Source: Desulfobulbaceae bacterium UBA5173 (GTDB lineage Bacteria; Desulfobacterota; Desulfobulbia; Desulfobulbales; Desulfobulbaceae). From it: a DNA stretch of 24,811 bases. Below the pieces are notes generated by a model. It ran no database searches. It saw nothing but the letters and a program-made list of their open reading frames with translations, and had not been told where the DNA came from. Each line of letters opens with the position of its first letter. Positions within the stretch are counted from its first letter, which is position 1. Positions 1 through 6,683 of this stretch are shown one piece after another. The DNA is taken from NCBI GenBank assembly GCA_002413355.1, contig DHWV01000093.1, positions 19,706 through 44,516 of the forward strand, written 5' to 3'. The position numbers and the translations under genes were made by a program.

Positions 1-535
1 CCATGCCCATGAACACCACGTTGGTCAGGCCCAGCTTCAATCCTTCATTCTCGCCCGCGTTTGCCCGCAGCCAGTCCCGTGCTGCGCAGATCTGATTGAC
101 GATTTCCGCCCGGCTGAGATTGCGGCGAAAGCCCATCTGGCCGGTCAGGCAGAAGCGGCATTGCATTGCGCAGCCTGCCTGCGAGGAGACGCAGAGCGTG
201 TTGCGGTCTTCCTCTGGGATTAGCACAGACTCAATCAGCAGGCCGTCCTCCAAGCGGAAGCCGAATTTCACTGCACCGTCAGCGGAATGCTCCGTGACCG
301 GCTCGGCAAAGCTGCTCATCCGAGCATGTTCCGCCAGCACCGCCCGAAATTCCTTGGCGAGATCGGTCATCTGGCTGAACTCGGTGATGCCGGGCCGGTA
401 CAGCCAGGCCAAGAGCTGACGGCCCCGGAAAGCGGGCTGACCCAGAGAAACGGCGTATTCCACCAGCTCATCCTGAGTCAGGTTCTTCAGATCGGTTTTC
501 GTCGCCGCGTGATGTGATGCGATAGAGTGCTCCAA
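1..535 (-). CDS. rlmN: 23S rRNA (adenine-C2)-methyltransferase RlmN, 3' part cut by window edge
   Basis: RlmN is a radical-SAM enzyme that methylates C2 of A2503 in 23S rRNA (and A37 of some tRNAs) in the cytoplasm. Translating the minus strand gives an N-terminus TDLKNLTQDELVEY..., then FRGRQLLAWLY, and the radical-SAM cluster motif GCAMQCRFC (CxxxCxxC) near plus positions 160-185, followed by LTGQMGF and, at the window edge, VVFMGMG. All are RlmN landmarks. About 178 codons are present; the C-terminal half lies beyond position 1. No ATG or GTG fits the N-terminus. I chose TTG at 535, preceded by AGAGG about 9 nt upstream inside the end of mqnD; the start is moderately certain. The gene begins 4 nt after the mqnD stop, so it is probably translationally coupled to dsbC-mqnD. 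Confidence 0.9.
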   Translation of the reverse strand, partial: MEHSIASHHAATKTDLKNLTQDELVEYAVSLGQPAFRGRQLLAWLYRPGITEFSQMTDLAKEFRAVLAEHARMSSFAEPVTEHSADGAVKFGFRLEDGLLIESVLIPEEDRNTLCVSSQAGCAMQCRFCLTGQMGFRRNLSRAEIVNQICAARDWLRANAGENEGLKLGLTNVVFMGM

Positions 536-539
536 TTTG

Positions 540-1394
540 TCAAACCTCTGCTGCCTGCCGCTGTTCCGGCTGTTGAAAAAAAATGCATTGCCTGCCCCGG
601 CGGAGCAGCTCCTGCGCTGCGGCCCTGCCTTCTTCGCCGAGCTGAAGGGAAAAATCATTGACATACAGGCTGATATGACTGGCCAGCACGTCACTGTCCA
701 TCTCTTGGGCGTGCTGGCGGATAGAGGTCATGCACTCATCTGGATGTGTCTGCGCCCAGCGGATGCTGGCGGCAATGGCCTCTTCGATTTCGCCTATCAC
801 CTGCGGCGGGAGAGATTTGCGAGCGGCGATACAGCCCAGCGGAATCGGCAGCCCGGTCGTGGCCTCCCACCATGCGCCCAAGTCCTGCACGCAGACCAAG
901 CCGCGCGCCTGATAGGTGAAGCGGCTTTCGTGAATGATCACGCCTGCGTCAGCACGGCCTGATACAACTGCATCCATGATCTGATCAAAGCGCAGGATCA
1001 AGGTTTTGCTGTGCGCAGGCAGAAAGAGTCGGAGAAGCAGCGCGGCAGTGGTGTATTGCCCTGGAATGGCGATTGTCCACGATGCCGGGTCGCCCTTGCC
1101 CCGCGCTGTTGTCACCAGCAGCGGCCCGCAGCCACGGCCCAAGGCCGCGCCGCTGTTCAGCAGAGTGTACGCATCCTGAACGTGGCCAAAAGCGTGAAAG
1201 GAGAGCTTGGTCACGTCCAGTCTCGCCTGCATGGCCCAGCGGTTCAGGGTTTCGACATCCTCAAGCTGAGGTGCGGCGAAACAGACTTGGCGCAGAGCAA
1301 CCTTGCCTTGCGCCAAGCCGGAGAAGATGAAGGTGTCGTTGGGGCAGGGAGAATAGCCGAGACTGAGCTGCGGTATGGCCTCAGACCGGGACAT
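540..1394 (-). CDS. mqnD: 1,4-dihydroxy-6-naphthoate synthase MqnD (futalosine pathway)
   Basis: MqnD converts cyclic dehypoxanthinyl futalosine to 1,4-dihydroxy-6-naphthoate in the futalosine route to menaquinone, the quinone used by anaerobic respiratory chains. The 284-residue product has the family length. Its N-terminus reads LSLGYSPCPNDTFIFSGL, the classic MqnD/MqnA signature, followed by VETLNRWAMQARLDVTKLSFHAF and GVIIHESRFTY, both typical of MqnD rather than MqnA. No signal peptide or membrane segment is visible, so it is cytoplasmic. It starts 17 nt after the dsbC-like stop and ends just before rlmN, suggesting a three-gene operon without obvious functional unity. No other mqn gene is in the window. 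The C-terminus (QQPEQRQAAEV) is slightly extended and not informative. Confidence 0.93.
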   Translation of the reverse strand: MSRSEAIPQLSLGYSPCPNDTFIFSGLAQGKVALRQVCFAAPQLEDVETLNRWAMQARLDVTKLSFHAFGHVQDAYTLLNSGAALGRGCGPLLVTTARGKGDPASWTIAIPGQYTTAALLLRLFLPAHSKTLILRFDQIMDAVVSGRADAGVIIHESRFTYQARGLVCVQDLGAWWEATTGLPIPLGCIAARKSLPPQVIGEIEEAIAASIRWAQTHPDECMTSIRQHAQEMDSDVLASHISLYVNDFSLQLGEEGRAAAQELLRRGRQCIFFQQPEQRQAAEV

Positions 1395-1411
1395 GCGCTC
1401 GTCAGGGTGCC

Positions 1412-2233
1412 TTACTTCTTGGCATCCTTCCCGACTTCCTCGTTCACTGCCGCCACGATTTTGTCCGCATCCTTGAAGCCGGGCAGAACTCGTCCGTCAG
1501 GCATGATCAGGGTCGGCGTGGTGGCGATGTGCAGCTCCCTCGCCAGCATGATGTTCTTGTCGATTTGCTCGGTGTCGCAGTCCGGCTCAGGCAGGGACTT
1601 GCCACTGAGGGCATCGGCGAGCATCGCCTCAGCCTTGCTGTTGTCGCCCTTGCTCTTGACACAGGCGATGGCTTTAGCCTTGGCCGGTGAGCCTTTGTGC
1701 TTCGGCAGCGGGAAGAGCTTGATAAAGAAGGCCAGCTCAGGATGCTCGGCCACAACCTTTTTCATCTCAGGGTGAAGCTTGGCGCAGAAGGAGCATTCCG
1801 GGTCGTCAAAGACAACGATCTTGCCCGCCGCGTCCGCCTTACCAATCACTACTGCGTCGTCGAGCGAAATCTTGTTCACATCAACCCGGTTCATGCTGAC
1901 AAACTTACGCTCGCTCAGGTCTTCGTTGTTCGCCAACTTAATCACACTGCCGCTGATCAGGTATTTCTTGGAGAAATCAAGATAGAGCGGCACCTTCTGG
2001 CCCTCATAGACCGCATCCACGTCCCAGAGTCCGGGCACTTCGCTGAACTTGACATCCAGCACCTCACCCACCTTATCTTTGAGTAGGGCGGAGGCTTCTT
2101 GCTTGCTGAGGGCATGGCATTCCCGACAACTGCCTGCGCCACAGCCCATGCCCTCATGGGGCGAGGCAAATGCAGGAGCGGAGGCAAACGAGACGCAGGC
2201 CAGCAATAAGACGGCAACATTCCATTTCATCAT
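1412..2233 (-). CDS. Exported DsbC-like thiol:disulfide isomerase with an N-terminal CXXCH motif
   Basis: Predicted periplasmic disulfide isomerase/reductase of the DsbC/DsbG type. From ATG 2233 (MMKWNVAVLLLACVSFASAPAFA) there is a clear signal peptide with an AxA cleavage site, about 273 residues in all. The open frame extends to a TTG at 2296, but that would bury the signal peptide, so I prefer 2233 or the adjacent ATG at 2230; no strong ribosome binding site is seen. The mature N-terminus carries GMGCGAGSCRECHALSKQEA, including CRECH, a possible haem c attachment site. A DsbC-like dimerisation domain follows (VLDVKFSEVPGLWDVDAVYEG...), then a thioredoxin-fold domain with active site DPECSFC and the cis-proline loop TTPTLIMPDGR. 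It is the first gene of an apparent operon with mqnD and rlmN. Family assignment is firm; the haem is inference. Confidence 0.85.
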   Translation of the reverse strand: MMKWNVAVLLLACVSFASAPAFASPHEGMGCGAGSCRECHALSKQEASALLKDKVGEVLDVKFSEVPGLWDVDAVYEGQKVPLYLDFSKKYLISGSVIKLANNEDLSERKFVSMNRVDVNKISLDDAVVIGKADAAGKIVVFDDPECSFCAKLHPEMKKVVAEHPELAFFIKLFPLPKHKGSPAKAKAIACVKSKGDNSKAEAMLADALSGKSLPEPDCDTEQIDKNIMLARELHIATTPTLIMPDGRVLPGFKDADKIVAAVNEEVGKDAKK

Positions 2234-2368
2234 GATGAACACCAGCAGAGTAAGGGAAGCGAATGTGGCGGCGGTGCAGCCGCAGAACGTTTTCAAGCCT
2301 GAAAAACAACAGGCGGCGGCGCAGTGTACGATCTTTACAGCAGAAAATCAAGCACGTTCCGCAGCGCG

Positions 2369-2779
2369 TCAGACGGCGCAGCTTTCCGGCTGGAAGCAAT
2401 CGGCAGAGCCTGTGAGTTGACAGCGGAATTGGCAGTTGTCAGGACAGCACGATGCGCAGCGGCCTTCAGCGCAGCAGTCGTTGTTCTGGCAGCTAAACAG
2501 AAAACCGCCGTTTCTGCCGCTGCACGGGCAGCGGTCAAAATGCTCGTGAAAATCAATGCTGATCAGCCCGCAGGATGCGGCAAGCACTTTATTTATTAGG
2601 AAGCGGATGCCACCCTGTTCAAGAACATGGTCGTCCGCATTGGCCTCATCAATGCTGAAATGCAGGCTTGGACCAGAACAAGTTCCTTTCATCAGCGCGA
2701 TCCTGATTGCCGAATCAATGCGCTGGCCGTCCAGATGCCGCCTGAGCTGCTCAAGAGCAGCACGAGATATTGCAAGCAT
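2369..2779 (-). CDS. IscA/HesB-like protein with cysteine-rich C-terminal tail (paralog 1)
   Basis: A 136-residue protein starting at ATG 2779, which has an excellent ribosome binding site (AAAGGAGGAAAAAC-ATG). The frame is open further upstream, but that part is not conserved with the paralog. The body (MLAISRAALEQLRRHL...IRIALMKGTCSGPSLHFSIDEA...LINKVLAASCGLISIDF) matches the HesB/IscA fold, a family that binds or delivers Fe-S clusters. A cysteine-rich stretch follows: CPCSGRNGGFLFSC, then CC, C and CC pairs up to the end (PESCAV). Spacing of the cysteines differs from classical IscA. It shares the TCSGPS and SCG motifs and overall layout with the gene at 2990-3343, so the two look like a tandem duplication. 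Role could be Fe-S or other metal handling; substrate unknown. Confidence 0.7.
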   Translation of the reverse strand: MLAISRAALEQLRRHLDGQRIDSAIRIALMKGTCSGPSLHFSIDEANADDHVLEQGGIRFLINKVLAASCGLISIDFHEHFDRCPCSGRNGGFLFSCQNNDCCAEGRCASCCPDNCQFRCQLTGSADCFQPESCAV

Positions 2780-2989
2780 GTTTTTCCTCCTTTTAGGTTG
2801 AACAGCAGACAATTGCGCAGCAAGAATACCTGCTTAACGCAGTCCTAACAAGGAAAAATAGGGGGCAGGCAAAGAACTGCGTGGTTGAACTACCACAAAA
2901 GAAAAGCTGGACGGCATCAACTTTGCGGACTTTAAGGAGGGGCAGCGTTCTCCGAGATATAGGCGCGGAGTGCTGCCCCTGGACGGCTC
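2780..2989. other. Intergenic region between the two IscA-like genes
   Basis: About 210 nt. It holds the ribosome binding site of the downstream IscA-like gene and the stem-loop at 2938-2980 described separately. No reading frame with family resemblance was found, and no convincing -35/-10 pair was recognised by eye. Confidence 0.6.
2938..2980 (-). terminator. Stem-loop just after the upstream IscA-like gene (possible terminator or attenuator)
   Basis: Arms AGGGGCAGC (2938-2946) and GCTGCCCCT (2972-2980) pair perfectly. An inner CTCCG/CGGAG stem (2950-2954 with 2966-2970) closes an 11-nt loop. Read on the minus strand it begins 9 nt after the stop codon of the gene at 2990-3343. The sequence after it (CCTTAAAG) has no long T run, so efficient termination is uncertain; partial read-through into the second IscA-like gene, or transcript stabilisation, are alternatives. 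Confidence 0.5.
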
Positions 2990-3343
2990 TCAGCAGCAGC
3001 CGGAGGAGCAGGAACCGCCACAGCCGCCCTTGCGTGCGCCGGGCAGCGGGTTTTCGCAGGTGATGGTGAAGCCGCCGCCGGAGCAGCCACAGCCGCCGGT
3101 GGACTCAGCAAAATCCACCTTGACCGCGCCGCAGGTGGTGGACAGGCCTTTGTCGATGACAAAGCTGATGCCGTCTTTGGCCACGCTCAGGTCGCTGTCT
3201 TTGGCATCATCCAAGGACAGGCTCAGGCTGGGGCCGGAGCAGCCGCCGGACATCAGGGAGACGCGGACGGCGGAGTTGGTGATGTTATTTTGGCTCAGGT
3301 AGTCTTTGACGTTCGTGACAGCCAGATCGGTTATCTCAAGCAT
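2990..3343 (-). CDS. IscA/HesB-like protein with Gly/Cys-rich C-terminus (paralog 2)
   Basis: A 117-residue protein from ATG 3343, chosen because CAGGAGAACACC precedes it. The longer open frame to 3565 runs through a dispersed repeat and is not coding. The body is MLEITDLAVTNVKDYL...VRVSLMSGGCSGPSLSLSLDDA...FVIDKGLSTTCGAVKVDF, an IscA/HesB fold with cysteines at GGCSGPS and TTCG. It ends with STGGCGCSGGGFTITC and a tail KGGCGGSCSSGCC. Members of this family act in Fe-S cluster assembly or bind iron. The tail has seven cysteines in its last thirty or so residues, more than housekeeping IscA or ErpA, so a metal storage or delivery role is possible. It lies upstream of a shorter-tailed but related copy at 2369-2779. 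Confidence 0.75.
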   Translation of the reverse strand: MLEITDLAVTNVKDYLSQNNITNSAVRVSLMSGGCSGPSLSLSLDDAKDSDLSVAKDGISFVIDKGLSTTCGAVKVDFAESTGGCGCSGGGFTITCENPLPGARKGGCGGSCSSGCC

Positions 3344-3474
3344 GGTGTTCTCCTGTTGGAAGTGCGGGCCGCAGCAGCGCGGCGCAATAGGGTTTGCTGT
3401 CAGTTTACCCGAAAACGCGGCGGAAGGGAAAGGAACAAAGTGAACAAAAGTCCGGGCGGAAGGAATTGCCAGGA

Positions 3475-3525
3475 GATTCATCGCTTTGCTCGGAATGACG
3501 CGCAGGTTCACGGTATGCTGCTTCA
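3475..3525 (-). repeat. Dispersed intergenic repeat, copy A (inverted relative to copy B)
   Basis: The reverse complement contains GTCATTCCGAGCAAAGCGA and matches 46 of 51 bases with 3897-3947, which lies in the opposite orientation. The core resembles the GTCATTCCGAGC...GAATC repeat found between genes in many bacterial genomes (from memory, not searched). Confidence 0.8.
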
Positions 3526-3583
3526 GCCATGAAGCCCCTTTCCACAGCAGCGCAGACAAGCGCAAGGAGGAGAGGAGAACACC

Positions 3584-3745
3584 ATGAACACGTCACCCCC
3601 TCGACCGTCTGAAAAACAGCATGGGTTTTGCGAATCAAAAGGCATAGGTTTTGCCTATCAAAATACCTCCCTTCTATATATCAAACAGGAGGTTTTTATA
3701 TCTCAAAAGGGAGACTTTTTAGTATATAGAAGGGTACCCTTTTGA
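3584..3745 (+). CDS. Candidate 53-residue small ORF across the AT-rich module
   Basis: ATG at 3584 is preceded by AAGGAGGAGAGGAGAACACC, a strong purine-rich ribosome binding site with AGGAG about 7 nt from the start. The frame runs to TGA at 3743-3745 (the TGA inside TTTTGATTCG). It starts MNTSPPRPSEK and ends with GDFLVYRRVPF. I recognise no family, and no signal peptide or membrane segment is evident. Most of it is translated from the 23-bp-periodic AT-rich palindromic sequence, so the open frame could be accidental. The ribosome binding site and open frame are seen; that it is a real gene is inference. It lies between the inverted repeat copies, so it may be cargo of a small mobile unit. 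Confidence 0.3.
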   Translation: MNTSPPRPSEKQHGFCESKGIGFAYQNTSLLYIKQEVFISQKGDFLVYRRVPF

Positions 3746-3754
3746 TTCGCAAAA
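3626..3754. repeat. AT-rich nested palindrome with 23-bp periodic units
   Basis: Outer arms TTTTGCGAATCAAAAGG (3626-3642) and its exact complement (3738-3754) are 17 bp each. Inner arms CCCTTCTATATA (3669-3680) and its exact complement (3723-3734) are 12 bp each. The motif ATCAAAA or a close variant recurs at 3634, 3657, 3680 and 3702, a period of 23, 23 and 22 bp. A short hairpin ATAGG/CCTAT lies near 3645-3658. Base composition is far more AT-rich than the flanks. Confidence 0.75.
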
Positions 3755-3896
3755 AAATTGCATGGTGCTGCTCCAGCTCTATGAGCTTAGGAATTCCAAA
3801 TCCTACGCTCGTGCGCAACGGCTGTGCTCAAGCAGCGCAAGCGGCGGCTGAGCCGTGAACACGCCGCATTCCGCGCAGAAAGAGATAAAACGCGCC

Positions 3897-3947
3897 TGAA
3901 GCAGCATACAGTGAACCTGCATGTCATTCCGAGCAACGCGAAGAATC
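3897..3947 (+). repeat. Dispersed intergenic repeat, copy B
   Basis: Contains GTCATTCCGAGCAACGCGA and pairs with copy A at 3475-3525 (five mismatches in 51). The pair brackets about 370 nt that include the AT-rich palindrome and the small ORF. Confidence 0.8.
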
Positions 3948-4101
3948 TTCGCTTCTCTTCCTTGAATTGTGTTGCTTTGGCTATACACCCACACCTGAGC
4001 GTTCCGATGTCTGCGCATGATCAAGGATGTATGCCGGGGAATCGTGCTGGAATGCTTGCAGCATTTTTCAGGCAGCGCAGCTCCAGTCCCTCGCCGAGAT
4101 A

Positions 4102-4130
4102 TTGTCATTTCAACCTGAATCTGCTATGCT
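4102..4130 (+). promoter_or_regulatory. Sigma70-type promoter of the delta-60/CFI-box gene
   Basis: TTGTCA (4102-4107) and TATGCT (4125-4130) are separated by exactly 17 nt and lie about 50 nt upstream of the start at 4179, in an otherwise non-coding stretch. Both hexamers match consensus at four or five of six positions. Assigned by eye. Confidence 0.65.
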
Positions 4131-4178
4131 GAGGGGACTTTTTCTCCCTTTGCCTTTTCTCCGCAGGAGATGCTGATC

Positions 4179-6683
4179 ATGACTATTCGTTTCCCTTGGC
4201 TGATTGCCCTGTGTTCCGCCCTGTCCCTTGCCCTTTCTTTAGAGGCTTCTGCTGCTGCTCTTGACAGCACCTTCGGCGAAAACGGACGGGTGGCCGTTGA
4301 TCTGGGCATTCGTGGCAGTCGGGCCAATGCCGTCGTTGTCCAGCCGGACGGCAAAATCGTTGCCGCTGGTTCTTCAACCAGCACAGCAGACCGCGATTTC
4401 ATGCTCTTTCGCCTCCTGCCGGACGGCTCGCTTGACCCGGACTTCAACCATGACGGCACTGTCACCACGGCGGTCGGCTCGTCGGACGATGAAGCCCTGA
4501 GCATAGCTCTTCAGCCGGATGGCAAAGTGATCGCCGCAGGATACAGCACCAGCGAGAAAGACCGCGATTTCGCCATAGTCCGCTACAGCAGCGACGGCAG
4601 CCTTGACCGCAGTTTTGGCAATGAAGGCATGGTGGTCACGCCGGTTGGCAGCAGTCACGACGAAATCACTGATGTGGCCGTGCAGCCGGACGGCGGCATT
4701 GTCGTCACCGGTGCGGCCCAAGGCGCGAACGGCAGAGTGGTAGTGCTGGGCCGCTATCTGGCTGATGGCACGCCTGATCCACATTTTGCCGAAAAAGGTT
4801 TTGCTCTCAGCGTGGTGGGCGTGGATGCCCAAGCGGAAAGTGTGGCTCTGAGCAAGGACGGCCATATCCTCGTCTCCGGCACCTACAGCGACGGCCAGCG
4901 GCGCGGCCTGATGGTGCTGAACTTTGACAGCAGCGGTCATCTCAACCAGCAGTTTGGCGAAAAAGGCGTGGCTGTTCCGACAGACAACAGCACCTTCAGC
5001 GAAGGCTACGGCATGGTAGTCACTGAAGAAGGCCGGATTGTGGTTGCCGGTTCGGTGGGCAAGGAGGGCGAACGCGAGGCGGCCTTGTTTGGATTCACCG
5101 CTGAAGGCCAGCCGGACAGTAGCTTTGAGCAAAACGGTCTGCTGGTCAGTTCTGCCGGAGCTGGCGACGATGCCTTGCTGGATGTGACCGTCGCTGGCCG
5201 AACCCTGTCCGCCTCTGGCTTCAAAACCACGGGTGACAGTCGCGAGTTTCTTCTGGTCACTTACACCCAAGGCTCCACGCAGGAGAATACCGGCGGCAGC
5301 AGTTTAGCCATGCAGACCGGCGGCCAGCTCAAGGCAGATGCGCTGACTACAGGCTTCAGCAGCGGCAAGGACACCTCCACCGCTATTGCCGCTGTTTCGT
5401 CCACGAGCTTGGTTGCGGTCGGTGAAAGCGAAGCAGCATCAGGTTCCAGCGCGGCAGTGAGCAAATACACGCTGTCCTCGATGCCAGACAGCACCACGAG
5501 CACAACAGGATCGCTGAGTGCTGGCAATCAGTATATCCTGACCGGACAACCCTACGAAGTGACCAGAACCACGGCCATTATTCCTGCGGAAATACTCGAC
5601 GGTCTGAGCAGTGTCACCAAACGCGGGATTGTGTTTGGCTCCATGGCTAATCCGGTGTTGAAAGACAGCACCAGTTCATCGTCATCAAGTAGCACGAACA
5701 CGGGTGCGCCGGTGATAACGAATAATTCTGCCAGCAGCGTAACCGGCACATCAGCAACATTGACCTTGACTACAGATGTTAATGCAACCTGCAAGTATGG
5801 CACAACCGCTGATATAACTTATGATCAGATAGGGAGCACTTTTTCAACCACAGGAACAACGACTCACTCGCAGCTTGTCACCAGTTTGACGGTTGGAACT
5901 TCTACGTATTATGCGCGCTGCCAAAACACTTCCTCTGGAACGGTGAACACAGCGGACACGAAAATTTCCTTTACTGTCACAGCGTCATCTTCCGCAGCAC
6001 CTGCTCGTTTTCAACAACTCGTTGCTGCATCTGATGAAGAGATAATGAGCAACGCGCTGCGAAATGTCGGCAGCTTTTTTCTCAGCACCGCCATTGCCGC
6101 AGATACTACCACTACCAGCACCGCAGCAAGCACAACAACGGCTTCAGCAACGAACAGTTCTTCCACTACCAGTGATTTCATTGAAGAGGGCAGTACCAGT
6201 GAAGGCAGCGGCAGCGGTGCATTCAGCAGCAAGTTAAGCAATCTGAAGCCCGGCACCTTCTTCTATGCACGGACTTACGCCATCAGCGGCGGCACAACCT
6301 ACTACGGCAACCAAGTCGGCTTCAGAACCGCTGACTCTTGCTTTGTGGCGACAGCGGCCTACGGCTCCATCTTCCACCCATCTGTGCAGATACTCCGCGA
6401 TTTCCGGGATCAGTTTCTGCGCGGCAATGCTGCCAGTCGCTCCTTGATTGACCTGTATTACACCTACTCGCCGTCAATCGCCGATCTCATCAGCAAGCAC
6501 AGCAGCCTACGCTTCGCCGTGAGAATGCTGCTTCTGCCAGTGACAGGCGCAGCATGGCTCGCGCTTCAATTTGGTATTTTTGCCGTACTGATCCCGGCGG
6601 CAGCAGTTGTTGCGCTGATCTGCTGGCTCCTTCTGATCAGGCTGCGCCGAAACGATCAGAGCTGCCCGGCGACAACCCGCTGA
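4179..6683 (+). CDS. Exported delta-60 repeat protein with Ig/FN3-like segment and CFI-box C-terminus
   Basis: The start at ATG 4179 has AGGAG 9 nt upstream; the ATG at 4170 touches that site and is less likely. About 834 residues. A signal peptide (MTIRFPWLIALCSALSLALSLEASA) leads into roughly six repeats of the delta-60 type (LDSTFGENGRV...VQPDGKIVAAG...LDPDFNHDGTV), residues about 30-360, predicted to form a beta-propeller-like fold. A Ser/Thr-rich linker and an Ig/FN3-like part (about 505-605) follow, then another Ser/Thr-rich stretch. The end has CFVATAAYGSIFHPSV from about residue 721, with FRDQFLRG and YYTYSPSIADLI, then hydrophobic helices (about 785-825) and a basic tail. This matches what I know as the CFI-box-CTERM region. 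Probably surface- or envelope-anchored; substrate unknown. It is the only firm plus-strand gene and overlaps convergent batE by 28 nt. Confidence 0.82.
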   Translation: MTIRFPWLIALCSALSLALSLEASAAALDSTFGENGRVAVDLGIRGSRANAVVVQPDGKIVAAGSSTSTADRDFMLFRLLPDGSLDPDFNHDGTVTTAVGSSDDEALSIALQPDGKVIAAGYSTSEKDRDFAIVRYSSDGSLDRSFGNEGMVVTPVGSSHDEITDVAVQPDGGIVVTGAAQGANGRVVVLGRYLADGTPDPHFAEKGFALSVVGVDAQAESVALSKDGHILVSGTYSDGQRRGLMVLNFDSSGHLNQQFGEKGVAVPTDNSTFSEGYGMVVTEEGRIVVAGSVGKEGEREAALFGFTAEGQPDSSFEQNGLLVSSAGAGDDALLDVTVAGRTLSASGFKTTGDSREFLLVTYTQGSTQENTGGSSLAMQTGGQLKADALTTGFSSGKDTSTAIAAVSSTSLVAVGESEAASGSSAAVSKYTLSSMPDSTTSTTGSLSAGNQYILTGQPYEVTRTTAIIPAEILDGLSSVTKRGIVFGSMANPVLKDSTSSSSSSSTNTGAPVITNNSASSVTGTSATLTLTTDVNATCKYGTTADITYDQIGSTFSTTGTTTHSQLVTSLTVGTSTYYARCQNTSSGTVNTADTKISFTVTASSSAAPARFQQLVAASDEEIMSNALRNVGSFFLSTAIAADTTTTSTAASTTTASATNSSSTTSDFIEEGSTSEGSGSGAFSSKLSNLKPGTFFYARTYAISGGTTYYGNQVGFRTADSCFVATAAYGSIFHPSVQILRDFRDQFLRGNAASRSLIDLYYTYSPSIADLISKHSSLRFAVRMLLLPVTGAAWLALQFGIFAVLIPAAAVVALICWLLLIRLRRNDQSCPATTR

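Larger units (their letters stand above)
3344..4178. other. 835-nt region with no firm gene: repeats, AT-rich island, small ORF
   Basis: This stretch separates the divergent IscA-like gene (minus) and the delta-60/CFI-box gene (plus). It holds a pair of 51-nt inverted repeats (3475-3525 and 3897-3947), an AT-rich palindromic module (3626-3754), a candidate 53-codon ORF (3584-3745) and the promoter of the plus-strand gene (4102-4130). Longer frames here read through the repeats and resemble nothing known. The remaining segments show no recognisable RNA gene. Confidence 0.7.

Noticed and set aside
3344..3565. N-terminal extension of the second IscA-like frame
   Set aside because: It translates the dispersed repeat (VNLRVIPSKAMN), whereas ATG 3343 has a strong ribosome binding site and begins the conserved domain.
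4374..5270. 298-codon minus-strand frame inside the delta-60 gene
   Set aside because: Ala/His-rich mirror of repeated codons; the plus strand has promoter, ribosome binding site, signal peptide and repeats.
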